The notes below the pieces were generated by a model. It saw nothing but the letters and a program-made list of their open reading frames with translations, was not told where the DNA came from and ran no database searches. From Streptosporangium canum (GTDB lineage: Bacteria; Actinomycetota; Actinomycetes; Streptosporangiales; Streptosporangiaceae): 64,000 nucleotides of DNA. Location of the stretch: NCBI RefSeq assembly GCF_900113865.1, contig NZ_FOQY01000004.1:62001-126000 (forward strand), given 5' to 3'. Positions 1 through 7,964 of this stretch are shown in pieces (the first letter of the stretch is position 1; each line of letters starts with the position of its first letter). A program made the translations under genes and the position numbers.

Positions 1-900
1 GGCGGCACGAACCTGGTGGACCTGATGCGGCTGGGCGTCATCGCGCCCGAGGCCCTGGTGGACGTCACCCGGGTCGCCTCCGACACGGTCGAGGAGACCG
101 CCGGCGGCGGCCTGCTGATCGGCGCGGGCGTCCGCAACAGCGACCTGGCCGCGCACCCGGTCGTGCGGCGGCGCTACCCGATGCTCGCCCAGGCGGTGCT
201 GTCGGGGGCCTCGGGCCAGATCCGCAACATGGCCACGGTCGGCGGCAACCTGCTGCAGCGCACCCGCTGCTCCTACTTCCAGGACGTCTCCAAGCCGTGC
301 AACAAGCGGCAGCCCGGCTCGGGCTGCCCGGCCGTCGAGGGCGACCACCGCAACCTGGCGATCATCGGCCACTCCGCCGCCTGCGTGGCCACCCACCCCT
401 CGGACATGGCGGTGGCGCTGGCGGCGCTCGGCACGAGCGTGCACGTGGAGGGGCGGCACGGGGCACGCCAGGTGACGATGCCCGGCCTGCACCGGCTGCC
501 CGGCGGCGAACCGGACCGTGACACCGTGCTGGACCCGGGCGACCTGATCACCGCGGTGGAGCTGCCGGCGCTGCCGTTCGCGGCCCGGTCCCGATACCGC
601 AAGGTCAGGGACCGGGCCTCGTTCGCGTTCGCGGTGGTGTCGGTGGCGGCGGCGCTGGACGTGGCCGGCGGCGTGGTCCGGGACTGCCGGATCGCCTTCG
701 GCGGGCTCGCGCACGTGCCCTGGCGGGCGGAGCTCGCCGAGGAGGCGCTGCGCGGCTCTCCCGCCACCGAGGCCGAGTTCGCCCGGGCGGCGGACGCCGA
801 ACTGGCCCGGGCGCGCCCGCTGCCGGAGAACGGGTTCAAGGTGCCGCTCACCCGGAACGTGCTGGTCCGTACCCTCACCGAGCTCGCGGAGACGCCATGA
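1..900 (+). CDS. Aldehyde oxidoreductase FAD-binding subunit (PaoB/YagS-like), 5' end cut by window
   Basis: This is the FAD (medium) subunit of a xanthine dehydrogenase-family molybdoenzyme. It passes electrons from the iron-sulfur subunit to FAD in the cytoplasm. The frame is open from base 1, where GGTNLVDLMR is the conserved FAD-binding segment, so the true start lies before the window. A cysteine-rich insertion (RCSYF..PCNKR..GCPA..AACVATHPSDMA, about bases 265-410) matches the [4Fe-4S]-binding loop known from PaoB/YagS and 4-hydroxybenzoyl-CoA reductase, which separates it from plain xanthine dehydrogenase. The stop overlaps the next gene's start (ATGA), so the two are co-translated. 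The 2Fe-2S subunit is expected just upstream, outside the window. Substrate is inferred: aromatic or aliphatic aldehydes. Confidence 0.85.
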   Translation, partial: GGTNLVDLMRLGVIAPEALVDVTRVASDTVEETAGGGLLIGAGVRNSDLAAHPVVRRRYPMLAQAVLSGASGQIRNMATVGGNLLQRTRCSYFQDVSKPCNKRQPGSGCPAVEGDHRNLAIIGHSAACVATHPSDMAVALAALGTSVHVEGRHGARQVTMPGLHRLPGGEPDRDTVLDPGDLITAVELPALPFAARSRYRKVRDRASFAFAVVSVAAALDVAGGVVRDCRIAFGGLAHVPWRAELAEEALRGSPATEAEFARAADAELARARPLPENGFKVPLTRNVLVRTLTELAETP

Positions 901-2987
901 CCACCACGACCCCCTCGTCCGTCGGCTCGGGTCTCGACCGGGTCGAGGGCCTCGACAAGGTCACCGGCCGCGCCCGGTACGCCTTCGAGTACTCTCCGCG
1001 GGACCTGGCCTACGCGGTGCCGGTGCAGGCCGCCGTCGCCCGGGGCGAGATCCGCGCCGTCGACGTCGACGCCGTGCTCAAGTACCCCGGCGTGATCGCC
1101 GCGATCTGGTACGGCAACGCCCCCCGGCTGGCCTCCGACGACGGCGGCGAGCTGGCCGTGCTCCAGTCTCCCCGGGTGGCCTACCGCGGCCAGTACATCG
1201 GTGTCGTGGTGGCCGAGACGCTCCAGGACGCCAGGGAGGCGGCCGGGCTGGTGCGGGTGGAGTACGCCGCCGAACGGCACGACGTCGAGCTGCGTGCCGA
1301 CCACCCGGGGCTGTACCGGCCCGAGGTCGTCAACCCGGACTTCCCCGCCGACGTCGAGCAGGGGGACCCGGACGCCGCCCTCGCCGCGGCCCCGATCGTG
1401 GTGGACGCCGTCTACAGCACCCCGGCCGAGCACAACAATCCGATGGAGCCGCACGCGACGGTCGCCGCGTGGGACGGCGACGGGCTGACGCTGCACGACT
1501 CCAACCAGGGGGCGTCAGCGGTCCGCGACACCGTCGCGGCGCTGTTCGGCATGCCGCCGGCGAACGTCCGGGTGATCTCCCCGCACGTGGGCGGCGGCTT
1601 CGGGTCCAAGGGCCTCCCGCACCCGCACGTGGTGCTCGCGGCGCTCGCCGCCAAGCAGGTCGGGCGTCCGGTCAAGCTCGCGGTGACCCGGCAGCAGATG
1701 TTCGCGGTGACCGGCTACCGCACCCCGACGATCCAGCGGGTACGGCTCGGCGCCGACGCCGGCGGGCGGCTGACCGCGATCGTGCACGAGGCGTTCGAGC
1801 AGAGCTCCACGATCAAGGAGTTCGCCGAGCAGACCACCGTGCCCACGCGGATGATGTACGCCGCGCCCGACCGGCGCACCACCCATCGGCTGGTCCGGCT
1901 CGACGTCCCCACCCCGAGCTGGATGCGGGCGCCCGGCGAGACCCCGGGCATGTTCGCGCTGGAGTCGGCGATGGACGAGCTGGCGATCGCCTGCCGGCTC
2001 GACCCGGTGGAGCTGCGGATCCGCAACGAGCCGGAGACCGATCCGGAGAGCGGCCTGCCGTTCAGCTCCCGCAACCTGGTGGCCTGCCTGCGCGAGGGGG
2101 CGCGGCGCTTCGGGTGGGCCGGGCGCGATCCCGCGCCGGGGGTCAGGCGCCGGGGAAGGCTGCTGGTCGGGACCGGGGTGGCGGCGTCCACCTATCCGGT
2201 CTACCGGCGCCCGTCCCGGGCGAGCGTCCGCGCCGAGCCGGACGGCCGGTTCACCGTACGGATCGCCGCCGCCGACATCGGGACCGGCGCCCGGACGGTG
2301 CTCACCCAGATCGCCGCCGACGCGCTGCGCGCCCCGGTGGACCGGGTCCGGGTGGAGATCGGCGACAGCGCGCTGCCCACCGCCTCGCTGGCCGGCGGAT
2401 CGATGGGGACCGCCTCGTGGGGCACGGCCGTGGTGCGGGCCTGTGAGGCGCTGCTGGAGGAGCTCGACCGGCGGGGCGGGGACCTGCCCGCCGGCGGCGT
2501 CGAGGCGGATGCCGACACCAGCGAGGAGATCAGGGGGCAGCGGCGGTTCGCGCGGCACGCCTTCGGCGCCCAGTTCGCCGAGGTGGGGGTGGACGTCGAC
2601 ACCGGGGAGACACGGGCGCTCCGGCTGCTCGGGGTGTTCGCCGCGGGCCGGATCGTCAACCCGAAGACGGCCCGCTCGCAGTTCGTCGGCGGCATGACGA
2701 TGGGATTGTCGATGGCCCTGCTGGAGGAGAGCGTCATGGACCGCGAGTTCGGCGACTACCTCAACCACGACCTCGCCCAGTACCACGTCGCGGCCTGCGC
2801 GGACGTGCGCGACATCGAGGCGCTCTGGGTGGAGGAGGACGACCCGCACCTCAACCCGATGGGCTCCAAGGGCATCGGCGAGATCGGCATCGTCGGCACC
2901 GCCGCGGCGATCGCCAACGCGGTCCACCACGCCACCGGCGTCCGGATCCGCGACCTGCCGATCCGCCTCGACAAGCTGGTGAGGTAG
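897..2987 (+). CDS. Aldehyde oxidoreductase molybdopterin-binding subunit (PaoC/YagR-like)
   Basis: Large catalytic subunit of the same molybdenum hydroxylase, 696 aa. Visible family features are the N-terminal a/b-hammerhead domain (GLDKVTGRARYAFEY), the molybdopterin motif GGGFGSKG near residue 225, AGGSMGTASWGTA near residue 500, and the C-terminal GSKGIGEIGIVGTAAAIANA, which carries the catalytic glutamate of this family. It overlaps the FAD subunit gene by 4 nt, as expected for subunits of one complex. The family hydroxylates aldehydes or N-heterocycles using water. The PaoB-type partner makes an aldehyde oxidoreductase more likely than a purine enzyme, but substrate is not proven. A strong hairpin follows about 110 nt downstream. 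Confidence 0.88.
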   Translation: MTTTTPSSVGSGLDRVEGLDKVTGRARYAFEYSPRDLAYAVPVQAAVARGEIRAVDVDAVLKYPGVIAAIWYGNAPRLASDDGGELAVLQSPRVAYRGQYIGVVVAETLQDAREAAGLVRVEYAAERHDVELRADHPGLYRPEVVNPDFPADVEQGDPDAALAAAPIVVDAVYSTPAEHNNPMEPHATVAAWDGDGLTLHDSNQGASAVRDTVAALFGMPPANVRVISPHVGGGFGSKGLPHPHVVLAALAAKQVGRPVKLAVTRQQMFAVTGYRTPTIQRVRLGADAGGRLTAIVHEAFEQSSTIKEFAEQTTVPTRMMYAAPDRRTTHRLVRLDVPTPSWMRAPGETPGMFALESAMDELAIACRLDPVELRIRNEPETDPESGLPFSSRNLVACLREGARRFGWAGRDPAPGVRRRGRLLVGTGVAASTYPVYRRPSRASVRAEPDGRFTVRIAAADIGTGARTVLTQIAADALRAPVDRVRVEIGDSALPTASLAGGSMGTASWGTAVVRACEALLEELDRRGGDLPAGGVEADADTSEEIRGQRRFARHAFGAQFAEVGVDVDTGETRALRLLGVFAAGRIVNPKTARSQFVGGMTMGLSMALLEESVMDREFGDYLNHDLAQYHVAACADVRDIEALWVEEDDPHLNPMGSKGIGEIGIVGTAAAIANAVHHATGVRIRDLPIRLDKLVR

Positions 2988-3095
2988 GGCCGCGGCGCCC
3001 GGAGAGCCGGCTCCGGCGCCGCGCCCTCCGGTGAAGACCTCGGCGCCATCCCGGTGCGGGGGCCACGCCGCCCCCGTGCGGAGTCCGGGCGCCGC

Positions 3096-3122
3096 CCCGC
3101 GCCCCCGTGGAGGGGGCGCGGG
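3096..3122. terminator. Hairpin between convergent genes
   Basis: Perfect 11-bp GC stem (CCCGCGCCCCC against GGGGGCGCGGG) with a 5-nt loop, lying between the ends of the aldehyde oxidoreductase operon and the convergent formaldehyde dehydrogenase gene. It has no U-tract, which is common in actinomycetes. It could serve both directions. Confidence 0.6.
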
Positions 3123-3149
3123 ACACGCCCTCGCGAGGAGGGACGCCGG

Positions 3150-4367
3150 CTACGAGACCAGCACGCCGTTCGGGTCCAGCACGTACTTGCGCGCGGCGCC
3201 CTTGTCGAAGTCCTCGTAGCCCCGGGGCGCCTGGTCGAGCGGGATCGGTGTGGCGTTGACCGCCTTGGCGATCTGCACCCGGTCGTTCAGGATCGCCATC
3301 ATCAGCTGGCGGTTGTACCTCATGACGGGGCACTGGCCGGTGGTGAAGGCGAGCGACTTGGCCCAGCCGAGGCCGAGCCGGATGGACAGGGATCCCTGCT
3401 TGGCCGCCTCGTCCGCGGCTCCCGGATCACCGGTGACGTACAGCCCGGGGATGCCGAGCGCGCCACCCGCGCGGGTGGTGTCCATGAGCGAGTTGAGCAC
3501 GGTGGCGGGGTGCTCGGTGCCCGCCTCGGCGCCGTGGCCGCGGGCCTCGAATCCGACGGCGTCGACGCCGCAGTCCACCTCGGGCTCGCCGAGGATCTGC
3601 TCGATCTGGTCCCTCGGCTCCCCCTGGGACACGTCGATGGTCTCGCAGCCGAAGCTGCGGGCCTGGGCGAGACGGTCCTTGTTCAGGTCGCCGATGATGA
3701 CCACGGCGGCGCCGAGCAGGAACGCCGAGACCCCGGCGGCGAGCCCGACGGGACCGGCGCCCGCGATGTAGACGGTCGATCCCGGCTTCACCCCGGCGGT
3801 GACGCAGCCGTGGAAGCCGGTCGGGAAGATGTCCGAGAGCATCGCCAGGTCGAGGATCTTCTCCATCGCCTGGTCCTTGTCCGGGAACTTCAGCAGGTTC
3901 CAGTCGGCGTAGGGGACGAGCACGTAGTTGGCCTGCCCGCCGGGCCAGCCGCCCATGTCGACGTAGCCGTAGGCCGAACCGGGCCGGTCCGGGTTGACGT
4001 TCTCGCAGACCCCGGTCTTGCCCTCCTTGCAGTTGCGGCAGCGGCCGCAGGCGATGTTGAAGGGGACGGAGACGAGATCGCCGTTCTTGACGAACTCCAC
4101 GTCGGGGCCGGTCTCGACGACCTCGCCGGTGATCTCGTGGCCGAGGATGAGTCCCGGCGGCGCGGTGGTGCGGCCACGGACCATGTGCTGGTCGCTGCCG
4201 CAGATGTTCGTCGCGACGGTCTTGATGATCGCACCGTGGCGGACCTTGCGTCCCACGTTGGCCGGGTTGACCCCCGGGCCGTCCTTGAGCTCGAACCCGG
4301 GGTAGTCGATGGTCTGCACCTCTACCTTGCCCGGCCCCTGGTAGGTGACGCCCTTGTTATCCGTCAT
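3150..4367 (-). CDS. fdhA: Glutathione-independent, zinc-dependent formaldehyde dehydrogenase
   Basis: Medium-chain zinc dehydrogenase of 405 aa that oxidises formaldehyde (or dismutates it) with tightly bound NAD, as in the Pseudomonas enzyme. Catalytic zinc residues are in NICGSDQH (Cys56, His61) and GHE (His77, Glu78). The structural zinc loop is CGRCRNC..GVC (Cys107, 110, 113, 121). The NAD fold has GAGPVG. The ATG at 4367 is chosen because it begins the conserved MTDNKGV segment and follows a good ribosome site (GAGGAAGG). The frame stays open upstream but shows no conservation there. It is on the same strand as selA-selB and near an aldehyde oxidoreductase, which fits C1/aldehyde detoxification feeding the formate dehydrogenase at 36-40 kb. 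Confidence 0.9.
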   Translation of the reverse strand: MTDNKGVTYQGPGKVEVQTIDYPGFELKDGPGVNPANVGRKVRHGAIIKTVATNICGSDQHMVRGRTTAPPGLILGHEITGEVVETGPDVEFVKNGDLVSVPFNIACGRCRNCKEGKTGVCENVNPDRPGSAYGYVDMGGWPGGQANYVLVPYADWNLLKFPDKDQAMEKILDLAMLSDIFPTGFHGCVTAGVKPGSTVYIAGAGPVGLAAGVSAFLLGAAVVIIGDLNKDRLAQARSFGCETIDVSQGEPRDQIEQILGEPEVDCGVDAVGFEARGHGAEAGTEHPATVLNSLMDTTRAGGALGIPGLYVTGDPGAADEAAKQGSLSIRLGLGWAKSLAFTTGQCPVMRYNRQLMMAILNDRVQIAKAVNATPIPLDQAPRGYEDFDKGAARKYVLDPNGVLVS

Positions 4368-4763
4368 GACGTTTCCTTCCTCGACGGAGGCGCCGACGGA
4401 CCAGCCGTCTTCCGCGAAGAGGTCGACGACGACCGGGCCGGGACCGAAGATGACGAGCGGATATCGGCCCGACGACTTCCCCGAGTGGTCTCCCCGGCAG
4501 GCAGCCGACCACCGCAACCCCCGGTAGCGATGGTTCTTTTCCCAGCTAGAGGTACATACCCTCCGGCTAATGCGGTAACCGGACGGTCCGCATGTCCGGT
4601 CCGGCCGGAGCCTGGAACGGCCGGCGGGGCGAACCCGCCGGCCCCCGGGATCCCGGGGGCGTACGGCCCGCCCCGGCGGCGGCGTTCACAGGCCTCGCCG
4701 GGCCTGCGGCCCGGCCCGGCGACGTTCGGCCCGCCGGGGGCCTGTGGCCGGCATCGGCGGCGT
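4368..4763. other. Intergenic region selB-fdhA
   Basis: No gene is seen in this 396-nt stretch. It contains the leader of fdhA and, close to the selB stop, a short direct repeat: the 19-nt unit CTGTGGCCGGCATCGGCGG occurs at 4742-4760 and again at 4782-4800, the second copy inside the selB 3' end. This looks like a small local duplication. Confidence 0.5.
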
Positions 4764-6539
4764 TCAGACCCCGCCGGGGGGCTGTGGCCGGCATCGGCGG
4801 TGGACCTCGTCCACCCGTTCGGTGAGCCCGCCGCGATCGAGCAGCTCCAGCAGCGGCACCGCGACCCTGCGGCTGGTGTCCAGCGCCTGCCTGGCCTGGC
4901 TGACCGTGAACGGCTGCGGCAGCCGGGCGAGCAGCTCCGCCGCCCGCGCCTGCGCGCCCGGCGGCAGCACGATCCCGTCGGCCACCCGGAGGAGGACGCC
5001 GGCCCGTACGGCCGCCGCCAGCTCCCTGGGCCCCAGCCCGAGCTCGGCCAGCCGTCCGGCCTCCGGTGCCCGGAAGGGATGCGCGGACAGCTCCGCGCGG
5101 AGCCGCCCGACCGCCCGGGCCACCGGCGCGGGCAGGTCCGCAGGGCCGCTCACGATCCGCCCGTCGGCGACGGCGAACGGTGGCCGTACCAGCGCCGCGA
5201 CCAGCCGCCGGTCGGGCAGGCCGAGCGCGTGGCGGGCCGCCTCGACCGGCATGCCCGGCTCCAGCGGATGCTCCGCGGCGTGCCGGCGCACCGCCTCGGC
5301 GAGCCGTTCCCCCAGCTCCGACCAGTACGCCGGGTCGGCGTGCCAGTCACCGCACACCGGCCGCCCCGTGGGGACGCACCCCATGGCCAGCAGATCACCC
5401 GCGCGCAGCAGCGGGTGGTCGCGCAGCAGGGAGCCCGCGTCCGGCCGGGCCGCGGCCAGCCGGTCCGCGCGCTCCCGCGCCGCGCCCCGGCGGCGCAGCG
5501 CGGGCGGGCGGACGTCGAGCACGCTCGCCCCGGCGAGGACCCGCACCTCCGAACGGTCCCGGCCGGGGTCGCGCAGCAGCAGCACATCGCCCAGGTGCAG
5601 CGGGAGCGCCCTGGCCAGGCGGAGCCGTACGATCGGCCCGCCGAGCGGCCGCACCTCGCACACCACCGCCGCCGACCCGATGTGCGCGGTCAGCCGCGGG
5701 GGCAGGCCGGTCCCGTCCCGCGCCGCCCCGACCGGGGAGAGCCGCACGTCGACCAGGTCGGCGCAGGTCCATCCCCCCGGCGTGACCAGCGCCTGACCCC
5801 GTTCCGGAACGCCGTGCCCGCGCAGGTTGACCGCCACGCGCGCCACGCCGGTCACCGAGGTCAGCGGCTCGTTCAGGCACTGCAGCCCGCGGACCCGCAC
5901 CGGTCCGGCGGGAAGCGACAGCTCGTCCCCGACCGCGATCGTGCCCTCGGGCAGGGTCCCGGTCACGACCGTGCCGCTGCCGCGCACGCTGAACACCCGG
6001 TCGATCCAGAGCCGCACCGGCGCCTCCGGGCCGGGCACGGGCAGCGCGGCCACCAGCCGGTCCAGGGCCTCCCGCAGCTCGCCGAGGCCCTGTCCGGTGC
6101 GCCCGCTCACCGCCCGCGCCTCGGCCGCGCCCAGGCCGCTCGCGGCCATGCGGGCCCGCGCCCGCCCGATCACCGGCTCGGGGTCGGCCAGGTCGGCGCG
6201 GGTCACCGCGAGCAGGGCGTGCCGTACTCCGAGGGCCTCCAGCGCGACCAGGTGCTCCTCGGACTGCGGCATCCAGCCCTCGTCGGCCGCCACCACGAAC
6301 ATCACGGCGGGCGCCGGGCCCACCCCGGCCAGCATCGTGCCGAGGAACCGCTCGTGCCCGGGAACGTCGACGAATGCCAGCCGCTCCCCCGAGGGCAGCG
6401 TCGTCCAGGCGTAGCCGAGCTCGATCGTCAGCCCCCGCCGCCGCTCCTCCGCCAGCCGGTCGGGCTCCATCCCGGTGAGGGCCCGCACCAGCGTGGACTT
6501 GCCGTGGTCGACGTGGCCCGCCGTGGCGACGACGTGCAT
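4764..6539 (-). CDS. selB: Selenocysteine-specific elongation factor SelB
   Basis: GTPase that carries Sec-tRNA(Sec) to UGA codons by binding the SECIS hairpin of the mRNA; 591 aa. The N-terminal EF-Tu-like domain has GHVDHGKST (G1), DVPGHE (G3) and TRAD at the G4 position, where NKxD or TKxD is more usual. Beta-barrel domains follow, then winged-helix repeats ending in the typical FTVSQARQALDTSRR..VPLLELLD segment that contacts SECIS RNA. The ATG overlaps the selA stop (TGATG), so the genes are translationally coupled. Its client here is the UGA-containing formate dehydrogenase at 36.6-39.8 kb. Confidence 0.95.
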   Translation of the reverse strand: MHVVATAGHVDHGKSTLVRALTGMEPDRLAEERRRGLTIELGYAWTTLPSGERLAFVDVPGHERFLGTMLAGVGPAPAVMFVVAADEGWMPQSEEHLVALEALGVRHALLAVTRADLADPEPVIGRARARMAASGLGAAEARAVSGRTGQGLGELREALDRLVAALPVPGPEAPVRLWIDRVFSVRGSGTVVTGTLPEGTIAVGDELSLPAGPVRVRGLQCLNEPLTSVTGVARVAVNLRGHGVPERGQALVTPGGWTCADLVDVRLSPVGAARDGTGLPPRLTAHIGSAAVVCEVRPLGGPIVRLRLARALPLHLGDVLLLRDPGRDRSEVRVLAGASVLDVRPPALRRRGAARERADRLAAARPDAGSLLRDHPLLRAGDLLAMGCVPTGRPVCGDWHADPAYWSELGERLAEAVRRHAAEHPLEPGMPVEAARHALGLPDRRLVAALVRPPFAVADGRIVSGPADLPAPVARAVGRLRAELSAHPFRAPEAGRLAELGLGPRELAAAVRAGVLLRVADGIVLPPGAQARAAELLARLPQPFTVSQARQALDTSRRVAVPLLELLDRGGLTERVDEVHRRCRPQPPGGV

Positions 6540-7828
6540 CAGCCGTCCGCCCCCAGGACCGCCCGGACCACGTCGTCGTCCCGGCCCGGCGGGAGGGTCC
6601 GCAGGTCGAGCAGGAGCCGCCCGCCCTCCACCCGGCCGACGACCGGGGGCTCGCCGGTCCGCAGCGGCACGGCGAACCGCTCGGGCAGGCTCACCGCGGC
6701 GCTGCGCAGCGTCACGCCGGGCGCTCCCCCGCCGCCCACGGTCGCCTCGCTCGGCAGGGCCCTCGCGTCGATCCCGGCCTCGGCCAGCCTGCCGGCGAGG
6801 GCGCCGGCGCGCTCGCCCAGCGCTACGGGATCGGCGTGCAACGCCTCGTGGACGGGCGTGGCCGGCCCGCGCAGGGTGGCCTCCAGCGCGGCCAGCGTCA
6901 GCTTGTCCACCCGCAGGGCGCGGGCGAGCGGGTGCCGCCTGCACCGTTCGACCAGATCGCGGCGGCCGAGCAGCAGGCCCGCCTGCGGCCCGCCGAGCAG
7001 CTTGTCGCCACTGGCGGTGACCAGGTCGGCACCGGCCCTGAGCACGCCCGCCGCGTCGGGCTCCCCGGGCAGCAGCGGCTCCCTGGCGAGCAGGCCGGAG
7101 CCGATGTCGGCCACGACGGGCACGCCCAGGTCCGAGAGCGCCGCCACCTCGACCGAGCCGGTGAAGCCCTCGATCCGGAAGTTGGACGGGTGCACCTTGA
7201 GCACGAACCCGGTCTGCGGCCCCACGGCCGCCGCGTAGTCCGCGTAGGAGGTGCGGTTGGTGGTGCCCACCTCGCACAGTCGCGCGCCGGTGGAGACGAG
7301 CAGGTCGGGGATGCGGAATCCGTCCCCGATCTCCACCAGCTCGCCCCGGCTGATCACGATCTCCCGCCCGGCGGCCAGGACGGTGGCCACCAGCACGAGC
7401 GCGGCGGCGTTGTTGTTGACCACGTGCACGTCCTCGGCGGCCGGCACGGCCCGCGCGAGCGCGTCCAGCGTGGCCCGCCCGCGACGGGCGCGGGCCCCGG
7501 TGGCCAGGTCGAACTCCACGTCGGAGGAACCGGCGGCGGCCGCCGCCGCCGCGACGGCGGCCGGCGACAGGGGCGCCCGGCCGAGATTGGTGTGGAGCAG
7601 CACGCCGGTCATGTTGATCACCGGCCGCATGCGCGTGGCATACGGCGGAAGCGCCGCCACGGCCGCGTCCACGACCTCCTCGGGGGCGATCTCGCCCTGC
7701 CGTACCCGCCGCTGGGCCTGCGCCACCGCCTCCTTGACGACCGCTCGCCCCAGCCTGCCCTCCGTCGCGACCAGCCGGGGATCGGCGAGCACGAGGTCGG
7801 TGCGCGGCACGCGCCTGCGTGAGTCCAT
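6539..7828 (-). CDS. selA: L-seryl-tRNA(Sec) selenium transferase (selenocysteine synthase)
   Basis: PLP enzyme that converts Ser-tRNA(Sec) to Sec-tRNA(Sec) using selenophosphate from SelD; 429 aa. The core starts at RPVINMTGVLLHTNLGRAPL, and the PLP-binding lysine lies in SGDKLLGGPQAG. The ATG at 7828 (MDSRRRVPRT) is chosen because homology starts here. The frame is open further upstream, but that stretch is the antisense-free reading of a tRNA-Sec fragment that ends only 16 nt before the ATG. No clear Shine-Dalgarno is visible in that short gap. SelA is followed by selB with overlapping codons. The odd leader is best explained by insertion of a genomic island between selC and selA. Confidence 0.94.
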   Translation of the reverse strand: MDSRRRVPRTDLVLADPRLVATEGRLGRAVVKEAVAQAQRRVRQGEIAPEEVVDAAVAALPPYATRMRPVINMTGVLLHTNLGRAPLSPAAVAAAAAAAGSSDVEFDLATGARARRGRATLDALARAVPAAEDVHVVNNNAAALVLVATVLAAGREIVISRGELVEIGDGFRIPDLLVSTGARLCEVGTTNRTSYADYAAAVGPQTGFVLKVHPSNFRIEGFTGSVEVAALSDLGVPVVADIGSGLLAREPLLPGEPDAAGVLRAGADLVTASGDKLLGGPQAGLLLGRRDLVERCRRHPLARALRVDKLTLAALEATLRGPATPVHEALHADPVALGERAGALAGRLAEAGIDARALPSEATVGGGGAPGVTLRSAAVSLPERFAVPLRTGEPPVVGRVEGGRLLLDLRTLPPGRDDDVVRAVLGADG

Positions 7829-7843
7829 GGTTCGAAAATAGAA

Positions 7844-7908
7844 CGGAGGCGGACGGGAACCGAACCCGCCAGGCCGATGACCTCGGCCTCTCCGGTTTCG
7901 AAGTCCGC
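7844..7908 (-). pseudogene. 3'-half fragment of tRNA-Sec (probable attachment-site duplicate)
   Basis: A 65-nt block aligns without gaps to 33376-33440 of the intact tRNA-Sec gene, with 59 of 65 bases identical by hand count. It covers the anticodon arm, long variable arm, T arm and 3' acceptor strand. The anticodon position reads TCG instead of TCA, the anticodon stem is broken at two pairs, and TTC replaces the encoded CCA. The D arm and 5' acceptor strand are unrelated, so only four contiguous acceptor pairs can form. It is on the same strand as the intact copy and directly upstream of selA. This is the pattern left when an element integrates into the 3' end of a tRNA gene. Confidence 0.85.
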
Positions 7909-7964
7909 TGATGACGCCGCCGGTGACTCCCGTGCGCCAGTGCCGCCCCAAGTAGAGTGCGGCT

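Noticed and set aside
3054-7238. Very long plus-strand open frame antisense to fdhA, selB and selA
   Set aside because: Composition is Arg/Pro/Gly-rich without domains; it is the usual third-position GC shadow of genes on the other strand.
7844-7930. A second functional tRNA-Sec (or a recoded tRNA with TCG anticodon)
   Set aside because: The 5' half is unrelated, the acceptor stem cannot form beyond four contiguous pairs, the anticodon stem has mismatches and CCA is absent. A fragment from element insertion explains it better.
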